The notes beneath the pieces are model-generated. The model made no database searches. It saw only the letters and a list, made by a program, of their open reading frames with translations, and was not told where the DNA came from. From assembly GCA_023897205.1 (NCBI GenBank), contig JAHWDD010000006.1, forward strand, positions 930,001 to 994,000: a DNA stretch of 64,000 nucleotides, read 5' to 3'. The position numbers and the translations under genes were made by a program. The DNA is from Exophiala sp. HKRS030 (Eukaryota; Ascomycota; Eurotiomycetes; Chaetothyriales; Herpotrichiellaceae). Shown piece by piece: positions 10,096 to 21,894 of this stretch (its first letter is position 1; every line of letters begins with the position of its first letter).

Positions 10096-11916
10096 ATGGA
10101 GGGTCATGTCGTTGGCGTGCTCGGCGGTGGCCAGCTCGGACGCATGTTGGTTGAAGCAGCCAACAGACTCAACATCAAGGTGGCTGTGCTGGACAGCGAG
10201 AACGCCCCAGCAAAGCAGATCAACCAAATTGCATCAGATTTACACGTTACTGGGTCATTCGCCAAGGCATCAGATGTGAGAGACTTGGCGTCACGATGCG
10301 ATGTGCTCACATATGAGATCGAGCACGTCGATACAAAGATTCTGGAAGAACTAGAGGGTGAGAAGGCGCTTGTTGATGGAACACAGTGGGGTAGAATTCA
10401 GCCTAGCTGGAAGACGATCCGAACGATACAAGATAAATTCCTTCAGAAGCAGCACTATGCCAAGTATTGTTTGTCAACGGCAAAGTCGATTGCTGTAGGC
10501 ACGTCTCATCCACAAGGCCTCAAGGATATTGCGGATGAGCTTGGATACCCGCTCATGCTGAAATCAAGGACAGAGGCCTACGATGGACGAGGAAATTACC
10601 CGGTCAGGTCAGTATCAGATATTGAGCCAGCTCTCAAGGCACTTGGCGATCGACCTCTATATGCGGAAAAATGGGCCAACTTTACAATGGAGCTTGCCGT
10701 CATGGTCATCAAGACGGCTCAGGACGCGAATATCGATGCGTGGGAGAGTATGACTATGGCTTACCCGACGGTAGAAACGGTCCATGAAGATAGCATCTGC
10801 AAACTGGTATATGCGCCTGCCAGGGGCGTCTCGAAGAAGGTGTCGCAAGCAGCGCAAGAACTCGCACGACGTGCTGTCTCTACATTCACTGGAACCGGCG
10901 TGTTTGGTGTCGAACTATTCCTCTTGGAAGACGACAGCCTGGTCATCAACGAAATCGCACCACGACCCCATAATTCAGGTCACTATACGATAGAGGCATG
11001 CCACATGTCTCAATATCAGGCTCAAGTCAGAGCAATCTTGCCCGAATTAGCATCCAGGATACCTCCCGGTTCGACCGACCTCCGTGTGCCTGCCGCTATC
11101 ATGCTCAACATTCTCGGCGGCCCTCTGCCAGAATCACATCTTCTCGTGGTGAACGCTGCTCGCGATGTAGCTGGAGCAGAGGTACATCTTTATGGCAAAG
11201 GAGGCGGTCGACCAGGCCGCAAAATGGGCCACATTACCATCACTGGCTCGAGTATGTCGGAGTGCGAAGCGAAGATTCACCCGCTTATTCAGATGGTCAA
11301 TGCGGTCCGCGCACATCGTTCAGATTCGTCGCCGGCCTCAGCGACAGCAATCATGAATACGTATGCAGAATTGATGAAGAGCAATCCCACACCGCCACCG
11401 AAACCGGTGGTCGCAGTGTGCATGGGTTCTGATACCGATCTGGCTACTCTGAAGGCTGGTCTTACAATCCTGAAGACTATGGACATCCCATACGATGTGC
11501 ATATTACCTCGGCCCATCGTACGCCCAAGTATATGCTTGAATTTGCTGAGAAGGCTGCGGCGCAAGGTTACAAGGCCATCATCGCCGCAGCTGGCGGTGC
11601 TGCACATCTTCCCGGAATGATGGCGTCAGAAACATCAGTGCCCGTGATTGGTGTACCAGTCAAGGCAAGTAGCCTTGATGGAATGGACAGTCTGCTGAGC
11701 ATCGTACAGATGCCACGCGGTGTGCCTGTGGCTACAGTGGGTATTGGAAACAGCACGAATGCAGCGATTTTGGCTGCGCGGATTGTCGGCACAAGCGAGA
11801 CTAAGGCGCGACAATGGGTGGAAGAACATTTGCAGAAGATGGAAGACGAAAACATGGAAAAGGAGCATCGACTTCAAAGGGAGGGATGGGAGGTCTACAA
11901 AAAGTTGGACTCTTAG
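10096..11916 (+). CDS. ADE2: Phosphoribosylaminoimidazole carboxylase (AIR carboxylase)
   Basis: A 606-residue single-exon protein with the bifunctional fungal Ade2 layout. Residues 1 to about 400 are a PurK-type ATP-grasp module (N-terminal VLGGGQLGRML; later ENEIAPRPHNSGH-like segment read here as VINEIAPRPHNSGHY). Residues about 438-600 are a PurE-type module (CMGSDTDLATL, SAHRTP, AAGGAAHLPGM). It converts AIR to CAIR, step six of purine synthesis, in the cytosol. Loss gives red colonies in many fungi. ATG at 10096 starts directly at the PurK Rossmann strand, which fixes the start. Length is normal for the family. Confidence 0.97.
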   Translation: MEGHVVGVLGGGQLGRMLVEAANRLNIKVAVLDSENAPAKQINQIASDLHVTGSFAKASDVRDLASRCDVLTYEIEHVDTKILEELEGEKALVDGTQWGRIQPSWKTIRTIQDKFLQKQHYAKYCLSTAKSIAVGTSHPQGLKDIADELGYPLMLKSRTEAYDGRGNYPVRSVSDIEPALKALGDRPLYAEKWANFTMELAVMVIKTAQDANIDAWESMTMAYPTVETVHEDSICKLVYAPARGVSKKVSQAAQELARRAVSTFTGTGVFGVELFLLEDDSLVINEIAPRPHNSGHYTIEACHMSQYQAQVRAILPELASRIPPGSTDLRVPAAIMLNILGGPLPESHLLVVNAARDVAGAEVHLYGKGGGRPGRKMGHITITGSSMSECEAKIHPLIQMVNAVRAHRSDSSPASATAIMNTYAELMKSNPTPPPKPVVAVCMGSDTDLATLKAGLTILKTMDIPYDVHITSAHRTPKYMLEFAEKAAAQGYKAIIAAAGGAAHLPGMMASETSVPVIGVPVKASSLDGMDSLLSIVQMPRGVPVATVGIGNSTNAAILAARIVGTSETKARQWVEEHLQKMEDENMEKEHRLQREGWEVYKKLDS

Positions 11917-12587
11917 ATATAGCGAATTGCTTAGACGATATGAAAAGAATACCAGAACAGGTGGTCCGCAACGCACTCAGTTAAAATACATGATCATGTG
12001 ACCCTTGTTCGACTCACCGTCCCGAGACCAAGTTTTTGTGAGCAGTGATGGGCGAGCTGAAGCTTTGGCACTTGATAGGCGCGATTGTCGATGGACACAC
12101 CTGCATCTTGACGTGATTGTAGCCTACTTGCACATGCCAGCGCCTCTAATTGACCTCCGTGCAGGCTTACACTGGGGTGCTCTGGGCGTCCAAGGATACC
12201 CCCAGTGACCTCCATAGGCCTTCCTAGCCAGTAGCCTCTCGGCCCAGTGACGTAAGATCGTATTGACATGGTGCTCTCCATACCCCCATTATTTCCGTGT
12301 TCGAAAAGCAGGAGCTCAAACCTGCGACACCTGCTTGACTATCTTTTTACATCGTGAGACGACGGGGTTTTCTTCATCCTTTCTTCAAAACCGTGTCCTC
12401 AATAATCCTAATCGTCCTCCCTTTGTCCTTGTCTGTCTCTTTCTCTATTCCCCGTATACGAAATCTCCTTCGCCGATCTGGTCGACCCTCTCTGTTTCTC
12501 TTTCCACGGGGAGTGGAATCCGTCCGCACTGGGACTGTTTGAATTGGTAGAACACCACTGCCAGTCGGAACGCACACCCCTAGCGAC
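11917..12587. other. Intergenic between ADE2 and the repeat-protein gene
   Basis: 671 bp in tandem orientation: ADE2 3' end followed by the promoter and 5' UTR of the next gene. Pyrimidine-rich stretch at about 12400-12510 (TCC/TTC-rich), as is common just upstream of fungal start codons. No coding content recognised. Confidence 0.45.
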
Positions 12588-15500
12588 ATGGCGGTGTCTG
12601 AGAATGGGAGACCGATAGAGAGTATCAAGGACAGGCCTAATGGACACAGTGTAGGCCCAGTGGTACGCCGGCAGCGTCCTCGCCGTCAAGGCTGGGTTCT
12701 GTGGCTGTTTAACACTCTTGCAAGGTGCGCAATCTCAACCCAAACGATGGATTATCTCTAACAGCGCCACAGGCTTACGTTCTGGTACGCCTTGTTCACC
12801 ATCGTCTTCCGATGTCCCTCTACGCCAGAGCAGCTCACCGAGTCCTCGCCGCAACTATGCCAGAACTATTTCACCATCAAATCATATGCCCAGCCACATC
12901 TGCAACCGTACTACGACGAATATGCTGCTCCATATGTCGCCAAAGCCCAGCCATATGCTGAACTGGCAAATAGACGTTTCATTCGTCCTGCTTCCGTATT
13001 TGCAAGGGTTAACTACCATAAGTACGCCGCGCCACAGGTTGAGACTGCGCAGAAATACATACAAGCCGAACTGGAGAAATCGATTGTTCCGCAGCTTAAA
13101 AACGCTCAGGACAAAGCTGGAAAGATTTATGGTACCAATCTTGCCCCTTATGTCAAGAAGGCTACGGCAGTGACCGAACCCTACTATACTGCCGTTCGAG
13201 ATTCTTCATCCCACACCGTCCAACATTACATACTGCCAGCGGCCCAATACTCCCGACCGCATTTGGAAAATGCATATAACATTACGCAGCGGTTTGTCAC
13301 AACTACTGCGTACCCCCTAGCTCGACATGCTTGGTCAGACCTGGTCATTTTTGTTGATGGAACTCTATGGCCCTTTCTAAAAGGTCTCTACATTGATAAT
13401 GTGAGACCGCAACTGGTCATGATTAACGAGCGGGTGGCGAAGTATAGAGAGTCGAGGAAGCTAAAAGCTGCCATGGACGAGGTCGATAAGACCTATTCGA
13501 GTTCAACAGCTTCTGCAAGCGCAACTCCCATTCCCGCCGATGACGTCTATGCATTGTTCGAGACCAACGATGAGACGACGACTTCCACTACAACGGAGGC
13601 CACTGAAGAGACCGCTGCCACAGTGCCACCATCGGCTCGACCAACGTACGAACAGGCTACTGAGGAGCAGATCTCTGCCGATCTCAAACAATGGCAAGAG
13701 AAGTTTGCCGTTGCTGCCGACAAGGGTGCTGATGACCTGCGTGAACGTGTCGGGTCTATTGTTGAAAGCCTCATTCAAAGCGACATAGAAGGCATAGGCC
13801 GAGGTCTAGCCACGGCTCTCGAAAAGACAGTCGAGAATGAGATTGAAAATGTCAAAGCCAAAATAGTTGGCGTGGTGGGGGCTGTTCCCGAAGATGCAAG
13901 TTCCGGTGAGGTCAAGAAAGCTGCAGAAGATATCCTTGGTTCAATCCGATCCTCGGGCGCCGAAATTAAAAGTCGCGCACAAAAGGTACGGGAATGGGCC
14001 CAGGATTTCGAAATCGCTTTGAATCAACGCTTGACCGATGCTTCTGCTTCAACTTTGGAAGTTCTCGATGGCATCAAAGACTTTGGACTTCAGGAAGTCG
14101 GCATGCGGTGGTCGTGGATGGAAGGAGTAACTTACAAGCACTGGGCAAAGTTCCACGCCGTTCGAAATCAGCTGGATGACTGGAAACAAGAAGTGCAGGA
14201 TGTTGTCGTACAAAGCCCTGAAGCAGAGAAAGCCCTCTCCACTGCGCGACAAATCATGGAAGAGAGCATGGCGATCACCGAAGATGCGGCGAAAGAGCTG
14301 GTCAGACTCAAAGGAGTTGCTCAGTGGAAGCTACGAGCACGAGACGCGACAGACGATTTCGAGTCCAGAAGCATGCCTGCTGGGGCGGTATCGGCAGCGT
14401 CAAGTCTTGCAGCGGAGCTCCAGGGTACCTCTTCGCAAGTAGTTGAGTCCGCCAGCAGTGCCTTATCTGAAGCAGCCGATGCTGTGGCAGATGGTGTTTC
14501 CTCCGCGTCCTCTGTAATTGTTGGCAGCAGCACTGGTTCTGTAGAGTCAGTCACATCGGCAATCAAGAACCTGGCAGATGAAATGCTCGCGTCCGCGGCG
14601 TCAGCTGTTGAGTTCTCGAGCACTGGTTATCTCGAATCTGCAGCAGCACAAGTCAGTTCATCCGTTGCTGATGCTTACGAATCAGCTTCTTCACTGGTGG
14701 CCGGCACAAGCGTCGGCACTGCCGAGTCCATTGCCTCTCAAGTAAGCGAGTCGGCTTCAAGCTTGGTTTCTGCAATTCCTGAGGAGGTCACGTCGCTATC
14801 TAGCGCTGCTGCCAGCGTGGGTTCTTCACTCACAGAGTCCATGGCCACCATTTCAGAGGACGAGTCTTCGTCCGCTGATTCGACTATTCAAGACATTGCT
14901 AGCTCAGCGTCCTCTATCGCAGATTCGGCTAGTAGCCATGCTTCATCCCAGGTTTTTGCTGGTGCGATGGCTCAAGAAGTAAAGGGCACTGCACCTATCC
15001 TGGATGATGCGTTTGATGATGACACAACCTCTGCCTTTTCTGAGAAGCTTCAAGATATCGTAAACAATGCCGGTGATCGTTACTCTGAAGTCACTCGAGC
15101 AGTTTCAGAAGCGCTTTATGGTACAAAACAAGGAACTGGCGAGAGCATCATATCAGTTGCAAACGAGCAGTATTCCAGTGCTGTTGCAGCCGCTTCAAGC
15201 GTTCTTTATGGCGAGCCCCAGGGAGCTGCGGAGAGCATCACCAGTGTGGCATCTGAGAGATATGGCCAAGCTGTTGCGGCTGCCAGTGCTGTGATATATG
15301 GAACTCCGATGCCTGTCACTGATTCTATTCTCCTACAAGCGAGTTCTCTGTATAGCCAGGCCATCAGCCGAGCTGAGGATAACTACAGCGCTGCCAAGTC
15401 TGCTGCTTCAAAGCAGATCTCAGGAACCCCAAAGCCGATTCATGAAGAAATGTTATCTTCGATCGATTCGGCTTATTCTGGTGCAACCGCAGCCGCTCAA

Positions 15501-17312
15501 AGCAGGCTCGAATCTGCCCGGTCCGCACTTCCCTCCAGGTACTCGGCTATCAGCAAAGCAGCCGCGGGATCTTTTCCAACGACTAACCCGCTTGACTCAG
15601 TCTCAGCAGTGGCCTCTTCTGCCCTACAAAATTCGTTGGCTGCAGCATCAGCGCAGTACTCCAAAGCTAAGGCTGCGATTGGTGCCACTCCTGCCCCAGC
15701 ACACGAGCGTTATCTGAAAGAAGCTCAAAAGGACTATTATGCGGCCATTGGAATGGCACATGAGCAATATGATGACTTTATCAAGGTGGCTTCTAGCGCT
15801 ATCTACGGTACTCCAACCCCTGTCCTGAGCAGTATGTCAAGTGCTGCATCGGCTGCAGTATATGGGACTCATGTTCCGGCGTTTCAGAGTCTACTAGATC
15901 TTGCTGCAGCTCAATATTCGGCAGCCTCCTCCGCAGCTTCAACGAGTCTCAACTCCTACCGATCATCGATCAACTCTGCTGCCACACCAGCCCAAAGCTT
16001 GCTAGATGACGCACTTGCGGCCTACTCTAGCGCACTCGAGGTTGCATCATCCTCTCTATCTTCTGCTTCATACGCTGCCAGCACAGCTGCCTACGGTACG
16101 CCTGCGCCTTTCTATCAAAGCGCCTTGGACCAGGCTTCTTCTTCGTATGCCGTTGCTTCCTCGGCTGCTGCTTCACATATGTCTGCAATGCTAGACTCAG
16201 CCTCTTCCGCAGTTAGCGGCAAGAAGTCTCCTGCACAAAGTGTACTGGAGGGTATATCTTCCCAATACGACGCTGCTATCTCAGCTGCATCGTCATCGTT
16301 GTCTGCCGCCAGCCTTGCCGCCAGTACCGCTATGTACGGTACTTCGACTGGTCCCATCGAATCCATGTCTAGCGTTGCCTCTCAAAACTGGGAAGCTCTT
16401 GTCTCAAAGGCCAGTACTCAGATCTACGGTACACCAAGACCCTTCTACGATGAATTGGTCGACCAAGCAGGCGACTATTCAGCACAAGTGACCAACTATG
16501 CAGGCGAACAATATGTCATCATTCAATCATTTGTGTCGGAACTGATCGTGGGCAAAGAGCCAGCCTTCACTGAATCCGTCATGAGCAGACTTAGCTCAGC
16601 GTACTACACAGGCTATGCCTCGGCTGCGAGTCTGGCCAATGATGCCTATGATTCAGCATCGTCGATAGCATCGGTGGCTGGCTCCTACTTCACCCCGCCT
16701 CCAGAGGTTTCGTCCGTCATTGACTCAGTTACCGAACAACTGAACTCGGCTGTGGATGCTGCCAGCGCTCAGATCTACGGCACCAAGAAAGGAGGAGTCG
16801 AGCAAGCAACTTCTGCTGCAGCAGACTCATACTCAACAGCCAGTGCCGCTGTTAGTGAGGCGATCTACGGAACTCCCGTTGGTTATGCAGAAGCTGCCCA
16901 ATCTTCCTTCGCTGACATGGCAAAGAGTGCACAAGAAGCCATCTCTATAGCCATCTATGGAACACCCACTGGCACAGTTGAGGCTGTTACAAGTGCTGCA
17001 GCCCATCAATACTCGTCCGTTTCGTCCGCTATTGGCGATGGTGTTGCGGCAGCAGCAAGTGTGGCGGACAACGTGAGAGCAAAAGTCTCGGAGGCAGTGT
17101 ATGGCCCCGAACAGAGCGCCCTGGAAAGTGCTCAGTCAAGAATCGCCGAGGCTGTAGAGAGCGCAAAGAGCGCCATTGCGGCAATGGCAAGTGACGTTGG
17201 CGAGAGCGGGGCCAGCATCGCGGACGCTGTCAGCAGTAGTGTGGACGAGATGGCGAGTGCTGTGAGCAGCACGGTCAGTGGTGCCACTCAGTACGTGAAG
17301 GATGAGTTGTGA
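12588..17312 (+). CDS. Membrane-anchored Ala/Ser helical repeat protein, function unknown
   Basis: Two exons, 12588-12724 and 12773-17312, give 1558 residues. The 48-bp intron has a GT donor and ACAG acceptor, and the joined codon (AGG) restores the frame; without exon 1 the long frame has no ATG. Residues about 39-62 form one hydrophobic segment (GWVLWLFNTLAR then LTFWYALFTIVF), so the protein is probably anchored at its N-terminus. Residues about 65-250 are Tyr/Ala/Pro-rich (many YAAP/PYV-type steps). A charged helical middle follows. From about residue 620 to the end it is Ala/Ser-rich and built of imperfect units starting at Y-G-T-P or variants; the clearest unit starts lie between 15117 and 17110. 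Unit lengths are mostly 19, 30, 41 or 52 residues. I do not recognise the family. Possible roles (membrane tether, LEA-like or lipid-surface protein) are guesses. Confidence 0.85.
15117..17110 (+). repeat. Tandem YGTP-type protein repeats, 11-residue step
   Basis: Coding repeats inside the preceding gene. At least 13 clear unit starts (YGTP, YGTK, YGEP, SGTP, YGTH, YGTS, YGPE) plus degenerate ones. Counted spacings include 30, 30, 41, 52, 41, 19, 41, 40, 30, 41, 30 and 30 residues; a few intervals (about 77, 76 and 48) do not fit and seem to contain indels. Two further 30-residue units with an S-S-T-G-x-x-E-S core occur upstream, at about 14519-14700. Within a unit the pattern is a Pro/Gly turn, then E/D-S-hydrophobic, then Ala/Ser helix with Tyr-Ser around position 19-20. 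Confidence 0.75.
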
Positions 17313-18177
17313 GCAGGTCCGCCCGCGAAGGGAGATGGTGATGACGCTGAAGCGACGGAAAGCAAAAATGATGGTGCGCTTCATAAGGCCACCAAGAGAG
17401 AATATTGAAACGAATTGCTGCCCCGGAGGCGTTGGAATGAGGGTTGCTTGTCGAGACATGCACCATGGCTCGAAGACCCTTTTTTGGGGATTTTTGCGTT
17501 GTGTTTTTTTTACAAAGCATAGAGTGGCATCTTGTTGCTACTGTGCTATGCTCTGATGATACCTATCTCGTTGTGCTTTGCTTTGAGCCCTTGTTTCTGT
17601 CTCGAGTCTTTTTGCTGTGTCCCATGTATGTATGTATGTCAGAACGAACGAATCAAGACTGCTTACGAGTACCTGGCCTTTTGTGTGGTTTTTGATATCC
17701 ACAAGTTACGGAGTTATTGTACAGGTCATTAGGGAGTGCGTACTTCCGTATGTGGGCTATTTGAGTATTAATGGGAATATACATTGACCAGTCCGAAGTG
17801 CAACCAACGACCACGAATTGACCAAAGTGCACTCGGTATAGTTTGTTGCATCTAGAATCCTCTCGTCGAGCCCTCTCCGGTGTACGAATGTAACCGGGAA
17901 CGAGTCTCGCCGCCTAGAGAAGGTACTCCGTGTTGGTGGTAGGTGATCGTAAAATATAATCTCTACTACTGGTGTACACACGCTGGATGAATGCTTTGTT
18001 CTTCTTTTTTGGGTCTCTCTCGATTCGCAACAACCCATGTCGATGCCGCTCCCCAATGCAGCGCTACTATTTGAACAAGTCATGCCTCTCGGTGCCAACG
18101 TCCGATGCGATGCGATATAAAGAAAAAAAAGGAAGACACGTCTTTGGACTCTCTCCAGTTTGTTGACTCTGTAGGTA
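17313..18177. other. Convergent 3' region
   Basis: 865 bp between the repeat-protein gene (+) and CDC27 (-). It holds a short (ATGT)n microsatellite at about 17624-17640 and T tracts. No gene recognised. The open minus-strand frame running out of CDC27 across 17757-18180 is retained-intron read-through, not a gene. Confidence 0.5.
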
Positions 18178-20659
18178 CTAATCCATATCTTCATCCTCGT
18201 CGTAGCCGTCTTCGTCTTCGTCGTCCAAACTCTCCATGGCATCTTTGATGAATTGAGCGGCCTAACCCCCCGAAACAAGTCAGTAAAAGTGTGCAGAAGC
18301 AAACGGCTTGGCGACAACATACCTTGGGGTCCAAGTTCAGAGCCATGGTGAAGGCTCTGACGGCGTTGGCCTTTTCCCTCAACGTTTTGTACAACCTTCC
18401 CATCAAGAACCAAACGTTGGCCTCGTCGGGCGCGACGTCCCTCAGGATCAACAACTCCGCCAAAGCGTCCCGTGGACGTCCCAAACTCATCAGGCATCTC
18501 GCCTTCTTGAACCGACCCAACGCACTGCTCGGCGCGAGTGTGCACGCGCGGGTGTACATCTGCAACGCCTTCTCCGGTTGCTTGAGTCTCTCGAGGACGA
18601 GACCGATGCAACATATCAGCACCGCGTTGGTCGGGTTGATCTTGGCCGCGGTCCGATAATGTTGTTCGGCAATGTTCCACTTGCCCATCTTTTCGTACAC
18701 CTTCCCGAGCCCGTACCAGGCGTTGTAGTGTCTCGGGTCGGCGGCGATGGCTGCGCGGTACGCTTCGAGCGCTTTTTCATATTCCTCGTTGGAGATGTAT
18801 TCGTGGCCCTGGAGGGTGAAGCCATACGCGAAGTTGGGGTCAAGTTGCGTCGACCGTTTGAAGCATTTCAGCGCCTGTTCGTGTTCGCGCTGGAGAGAAA
18901 ACGAATTGCCAATGGCACACCATGCCTGCGGGGACAGTCGTTCCAACTCGACGAGCTCGTGGGCGAGATTGGCGAGTTCGATCTCATTCTTCAAATGCCA
19001 GAGGATCGTGGAATATATCTCCATGTCTTCCAGGCGGGTCGGTGCAATTTGCCTCAGCCGCATGAAAAACTTTTCAGCCTCGACATATTGTGCTTGTTCG
19101 TAATATGCCTTGCCGATTTGGGCAAGGACGTAGGGCGTTTCTCGTTGCGCCGAAGGCAGAGAATTGTATATTTGAATGGCTGTTTGGGACTCGTAGTTGG
19201 ACAAATACAGTTGGGCCGATGCAAGTCTGCCAAACAAATCGAGTAGTGATTGGATTGCTTCGAGCTCTTTGGCCACAAGTGATTCTGCCCGAACTTTGGC
19301 GTTGGGTAAGGGAGGGACTGGAGGCACATTCGTCGACTTTTGCTCTCTGCTGTCCACCTCCATTGCATCTGCTGACCCTGTCCTCGTCCGGTTGCCGCTC
19401 ACTACTCTGCCAACGGTCGACGAATTTGCGGTTCGGGCTCTTACGGCTGGAGCCTTGGCCTTTTTGATGTCTCGGCCTTCGCGTAAACCCAGGGTGTTTG
19501 CTAATGAAGATATCTTGCTTCCTGTCGTGCTGCTCGCAGTAGGTGGCCTCGTGGTGTTGAGTAATCGATTACTCCTTCTCGTGCCTTCGGCGGTTGCAGA
19601 GGCATGATTTGTGGGCGCTGGCTGACCTGAAATTGTTCTCTTAGATGGTGCAGCCGGTGGAGGAGGAGGATCCTGTAATACAGTCGGATCGTCTGTGGGC
19701 TTCGCTTTGGCTCTCATTCTCGCAGATCCTGTCTTCCACCTAGGAGGAGGATCTACGATCGCTTCAGCAGCGCTCTTCACTTTTCGAACAGGTGCAGCAG
19801 GCGGTTCGTGCAAATGACCGATGGGGCCTCCGTGTAACACGCCATCATCTGTCTCTGTATCCGCCGACGGCGTGTTCAAACTCTCTTCGTCTAAGATTGT
19901 ACTGGCAGTGTTGACGCTGATCTTACTACCATTGAGTTTCTCCCAAAGAACAGAGTTGTTTCCATTCGGTCTTTGGGAGGAGACGAATGGGTCCGGAGGA
20001 AGCTGGCTTCGGTCCTGATTGACATGATTCGATGACGAGTTCTTTTCGGTAGCCGTTTCAATCTTTGCTGTTTGTTGTTGTGCGAGATGTGTGGCATTTA
20101 TGACTTCGGCGGACATTTTGTAAATGTTCGGGGCACTGACTTTTGCGCCAGAGTCGGCCAGACCTGTAAATGCATCCCACATAAAAGGATTCAGCTTCAG
20201 CGCTGCGGCCCAACACTCGACCGCTTGATCGAGGTTTTTCTGAGCCTTCCACAGTTTTCCCTTGAGACACAAGACGGCCGCCGCGTCGGGTAGATGTTGC
20301 CTTCGCGATTCATTATGTTGACCCCAAGCGTTCCGGTTCTGCCACAAGTGTTTGCTCTTCTCTAACGCTGTCAGCCCGTCCACAAAACGGCCCAACTCGA
20401 GAGAGGCTTGTGCAAAGACGTAGCTACAACCCAGATGTAAACCTCTCAATCCTGCAGATCGGCTTGAGTCCCAGGCTGCCTTGGAAAAGCCAGACTGGTA
20501 TTGGCAGTATGACAACAAGTATGCGGCTTCGGGAGATCGAGGTTCGAAAGCTACCAGTCGAGCAGCCAGGAAGAGGGCGTTTTTGAGAAGATTGTTGTCG
20601 AGATGATAATAGATTAACTGGCGCAGCTGACCAGCGACGTGTACTGCTGTAGGAGCCAT
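18178..20659 (-). CDS. CDC27: Anaphase-promoting complex subunit Cdc27/BimA (APC3)
   Basis: Two exons: 20659-18323 (779 residues) and 18261-18178 (27 residues), total 806. The 61-bp intron (18262-18322) is phase 0 with GT donor and TTAG acceptor. N-terminal TPRs (residues 1 to about 200) begin with the family start MAPTAVHVAGQLRQLIYYHL and include the LLSYCQYQSG motif. A Ser/Pro-rich disordered stretch spans about 200-450. A block of C-terminal TPRs spans about 470-780 (for example AWCAIGNSFSLQREHEQALK and AWYGLGKVYEKMGKW). The last exon gives an acidic tail (MESLDDEDEDGYDEDEDMD). Cdc27 is a TPR scaffold of the APC/C ubiquitin ligase that binds co-activators Cdc20 and Cdh1. The start is fixed by the conserved N-terminus. 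Confidence 0.95.
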
Positions 20660-21330
20660 GATTGCATAGAGACGGTATTAAGAATCGCTGCAGAGGATGA
20701 GAGCGCTCGGCACGGTTTAGAGAGTCCTTCTAGGGAAGAAACACGGTGGTAGTGGCATGAACAATGCGTGGTGTCAGTAGTCAAAACAATGCGGCGCGGT
20801 GGAACTGATCATATCGTGAGGCCGAAGTGAAGTGTCGTGAAATTATCGTCGAGGCAACAACATGGTATTGGCATTAACTGTAGGTGTTACGGAGTAAAGT
20901 CGAGTATGAATAACAACTGGGCGGTTACTGTGAAATGTTGCCGTTGTTTTGAAGGCGGCGGCGATGGTCGATGGGCCGTTGCTGGTCTGCGCTGCGCTAC
21001 AGAATAATGTGGCTGGAATGAGGCACCGTCACTATTATTTACTTACTATTCCGTACTATGGAGCTCTAAATATCGCCTGTGGTGGGGGATTTTCTACTTA
21101 CAGTACCATTTATCTATTCAATACTCTCTCTGTGTGGACAATTAATATATTCGAACTTAGCAAAGCCACTTCCTACTGCTTGCAGTGACTACTACTGCCT
21201 TTCCCTGTCCTCTATCACTCACCTTCTCAAGGGAACGCTGACACATCATCGGACGCCTTGTGCACAATCAGTCCTGCTCGAGCACACGACTCCTAAACAC
21301 CTCTCTTCGAGGACACAATATCCTCCCGGC
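20660..21330. promoter_or_regulatory. Divergent promoter region, CDC27 / SND2
   Basis: 671 bp between two divergent genes, with one TACGGAGTA motif at 20888-20896. Nothing coding is apparent. Confidence 0.45.
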
Positions 21331-21894
21331 ATGGCCAAAGTACGTTGGCAGAGACATATCTATATATCTTATCTAACCATTTGCTAGAAATCAGCAAAAA
21401 ACCTCACAGTCCGCAATGCTAGCCGGCTAAAACAGACACATCTCATCACGGCTGCCATAAATATAGTCTTCCTCCTCCTACGCTTTACCCTCCGACGATC
21501 GTTGTCCCTCAAACGATATATCCTGTTCTCCTTACCAGGACTGATCATCGAGTTCTATCTTGACCGTGCAGCGAAACCTACCTATGGCCCTGATGGAACA
21601 ATACGCAGTGGAGGAGAAGACCTTGATGCGCAAGGTCTGACTGAATTCATGTGGGATATTCTCTATTGGACATGGATAAATCTAATTCTGGTCATAATCT
21701 TTGGAAATCGGGCATGGTGGTTATACTTGATTGTCCCAGCTTACGCCATTTACGCTGCCGTTACCACCGCGAGCGGACTGAAAGGCATGTTGGGTGGCAT
21801 GGCTGGCGGTGGTGGAGAGGGAGCCAGCATGGCGCAGAGTAAGAGACAGGCCAAGATGGAGAAGAGGGGAGGTCAACGTGTTGCATATCGTTGA
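21331..21894 (+). CDS. SND2: SRP-independent targeting protein Snd2 (TMEM208 family)
   Basis: Two exons, 21331-21339 and 21388-21894, give 171 residues. Exon 1 encodes only Met-Ala-Lys. The 48-bp intron has GTACGT donor and GCTAG acceptor. The spliced start MAKKSAKNLTVRNASRLKQT is what the TMEM208/Snd2 family shows. Hydrophobic segments follow (about 25-45, 50-63, 95-110 and 112-130), then a Gly-rich, basic tail. Snd2 is an ER membrane protein of the SND pathway, which brings proteins with internal or C-terminal membrane segments to the ER. Size matches the family. The tiny first exon is easily missed by gene finders, which would then start at an internal Met. Confidence 0.9.

Noticed and set aside
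17757..18680. 307-codon minus-strand open frame overlapping the CDC27 3' end
   Set aside because: Out of frame with the TPRs and running into 3' UTR; explained by GC-rich coding sequence and absence of stops.
18308..19246. 312-codon plus-strand open frame opposite CDC27
   Set aside because: Antisense of the TPR block; no family features of its own.
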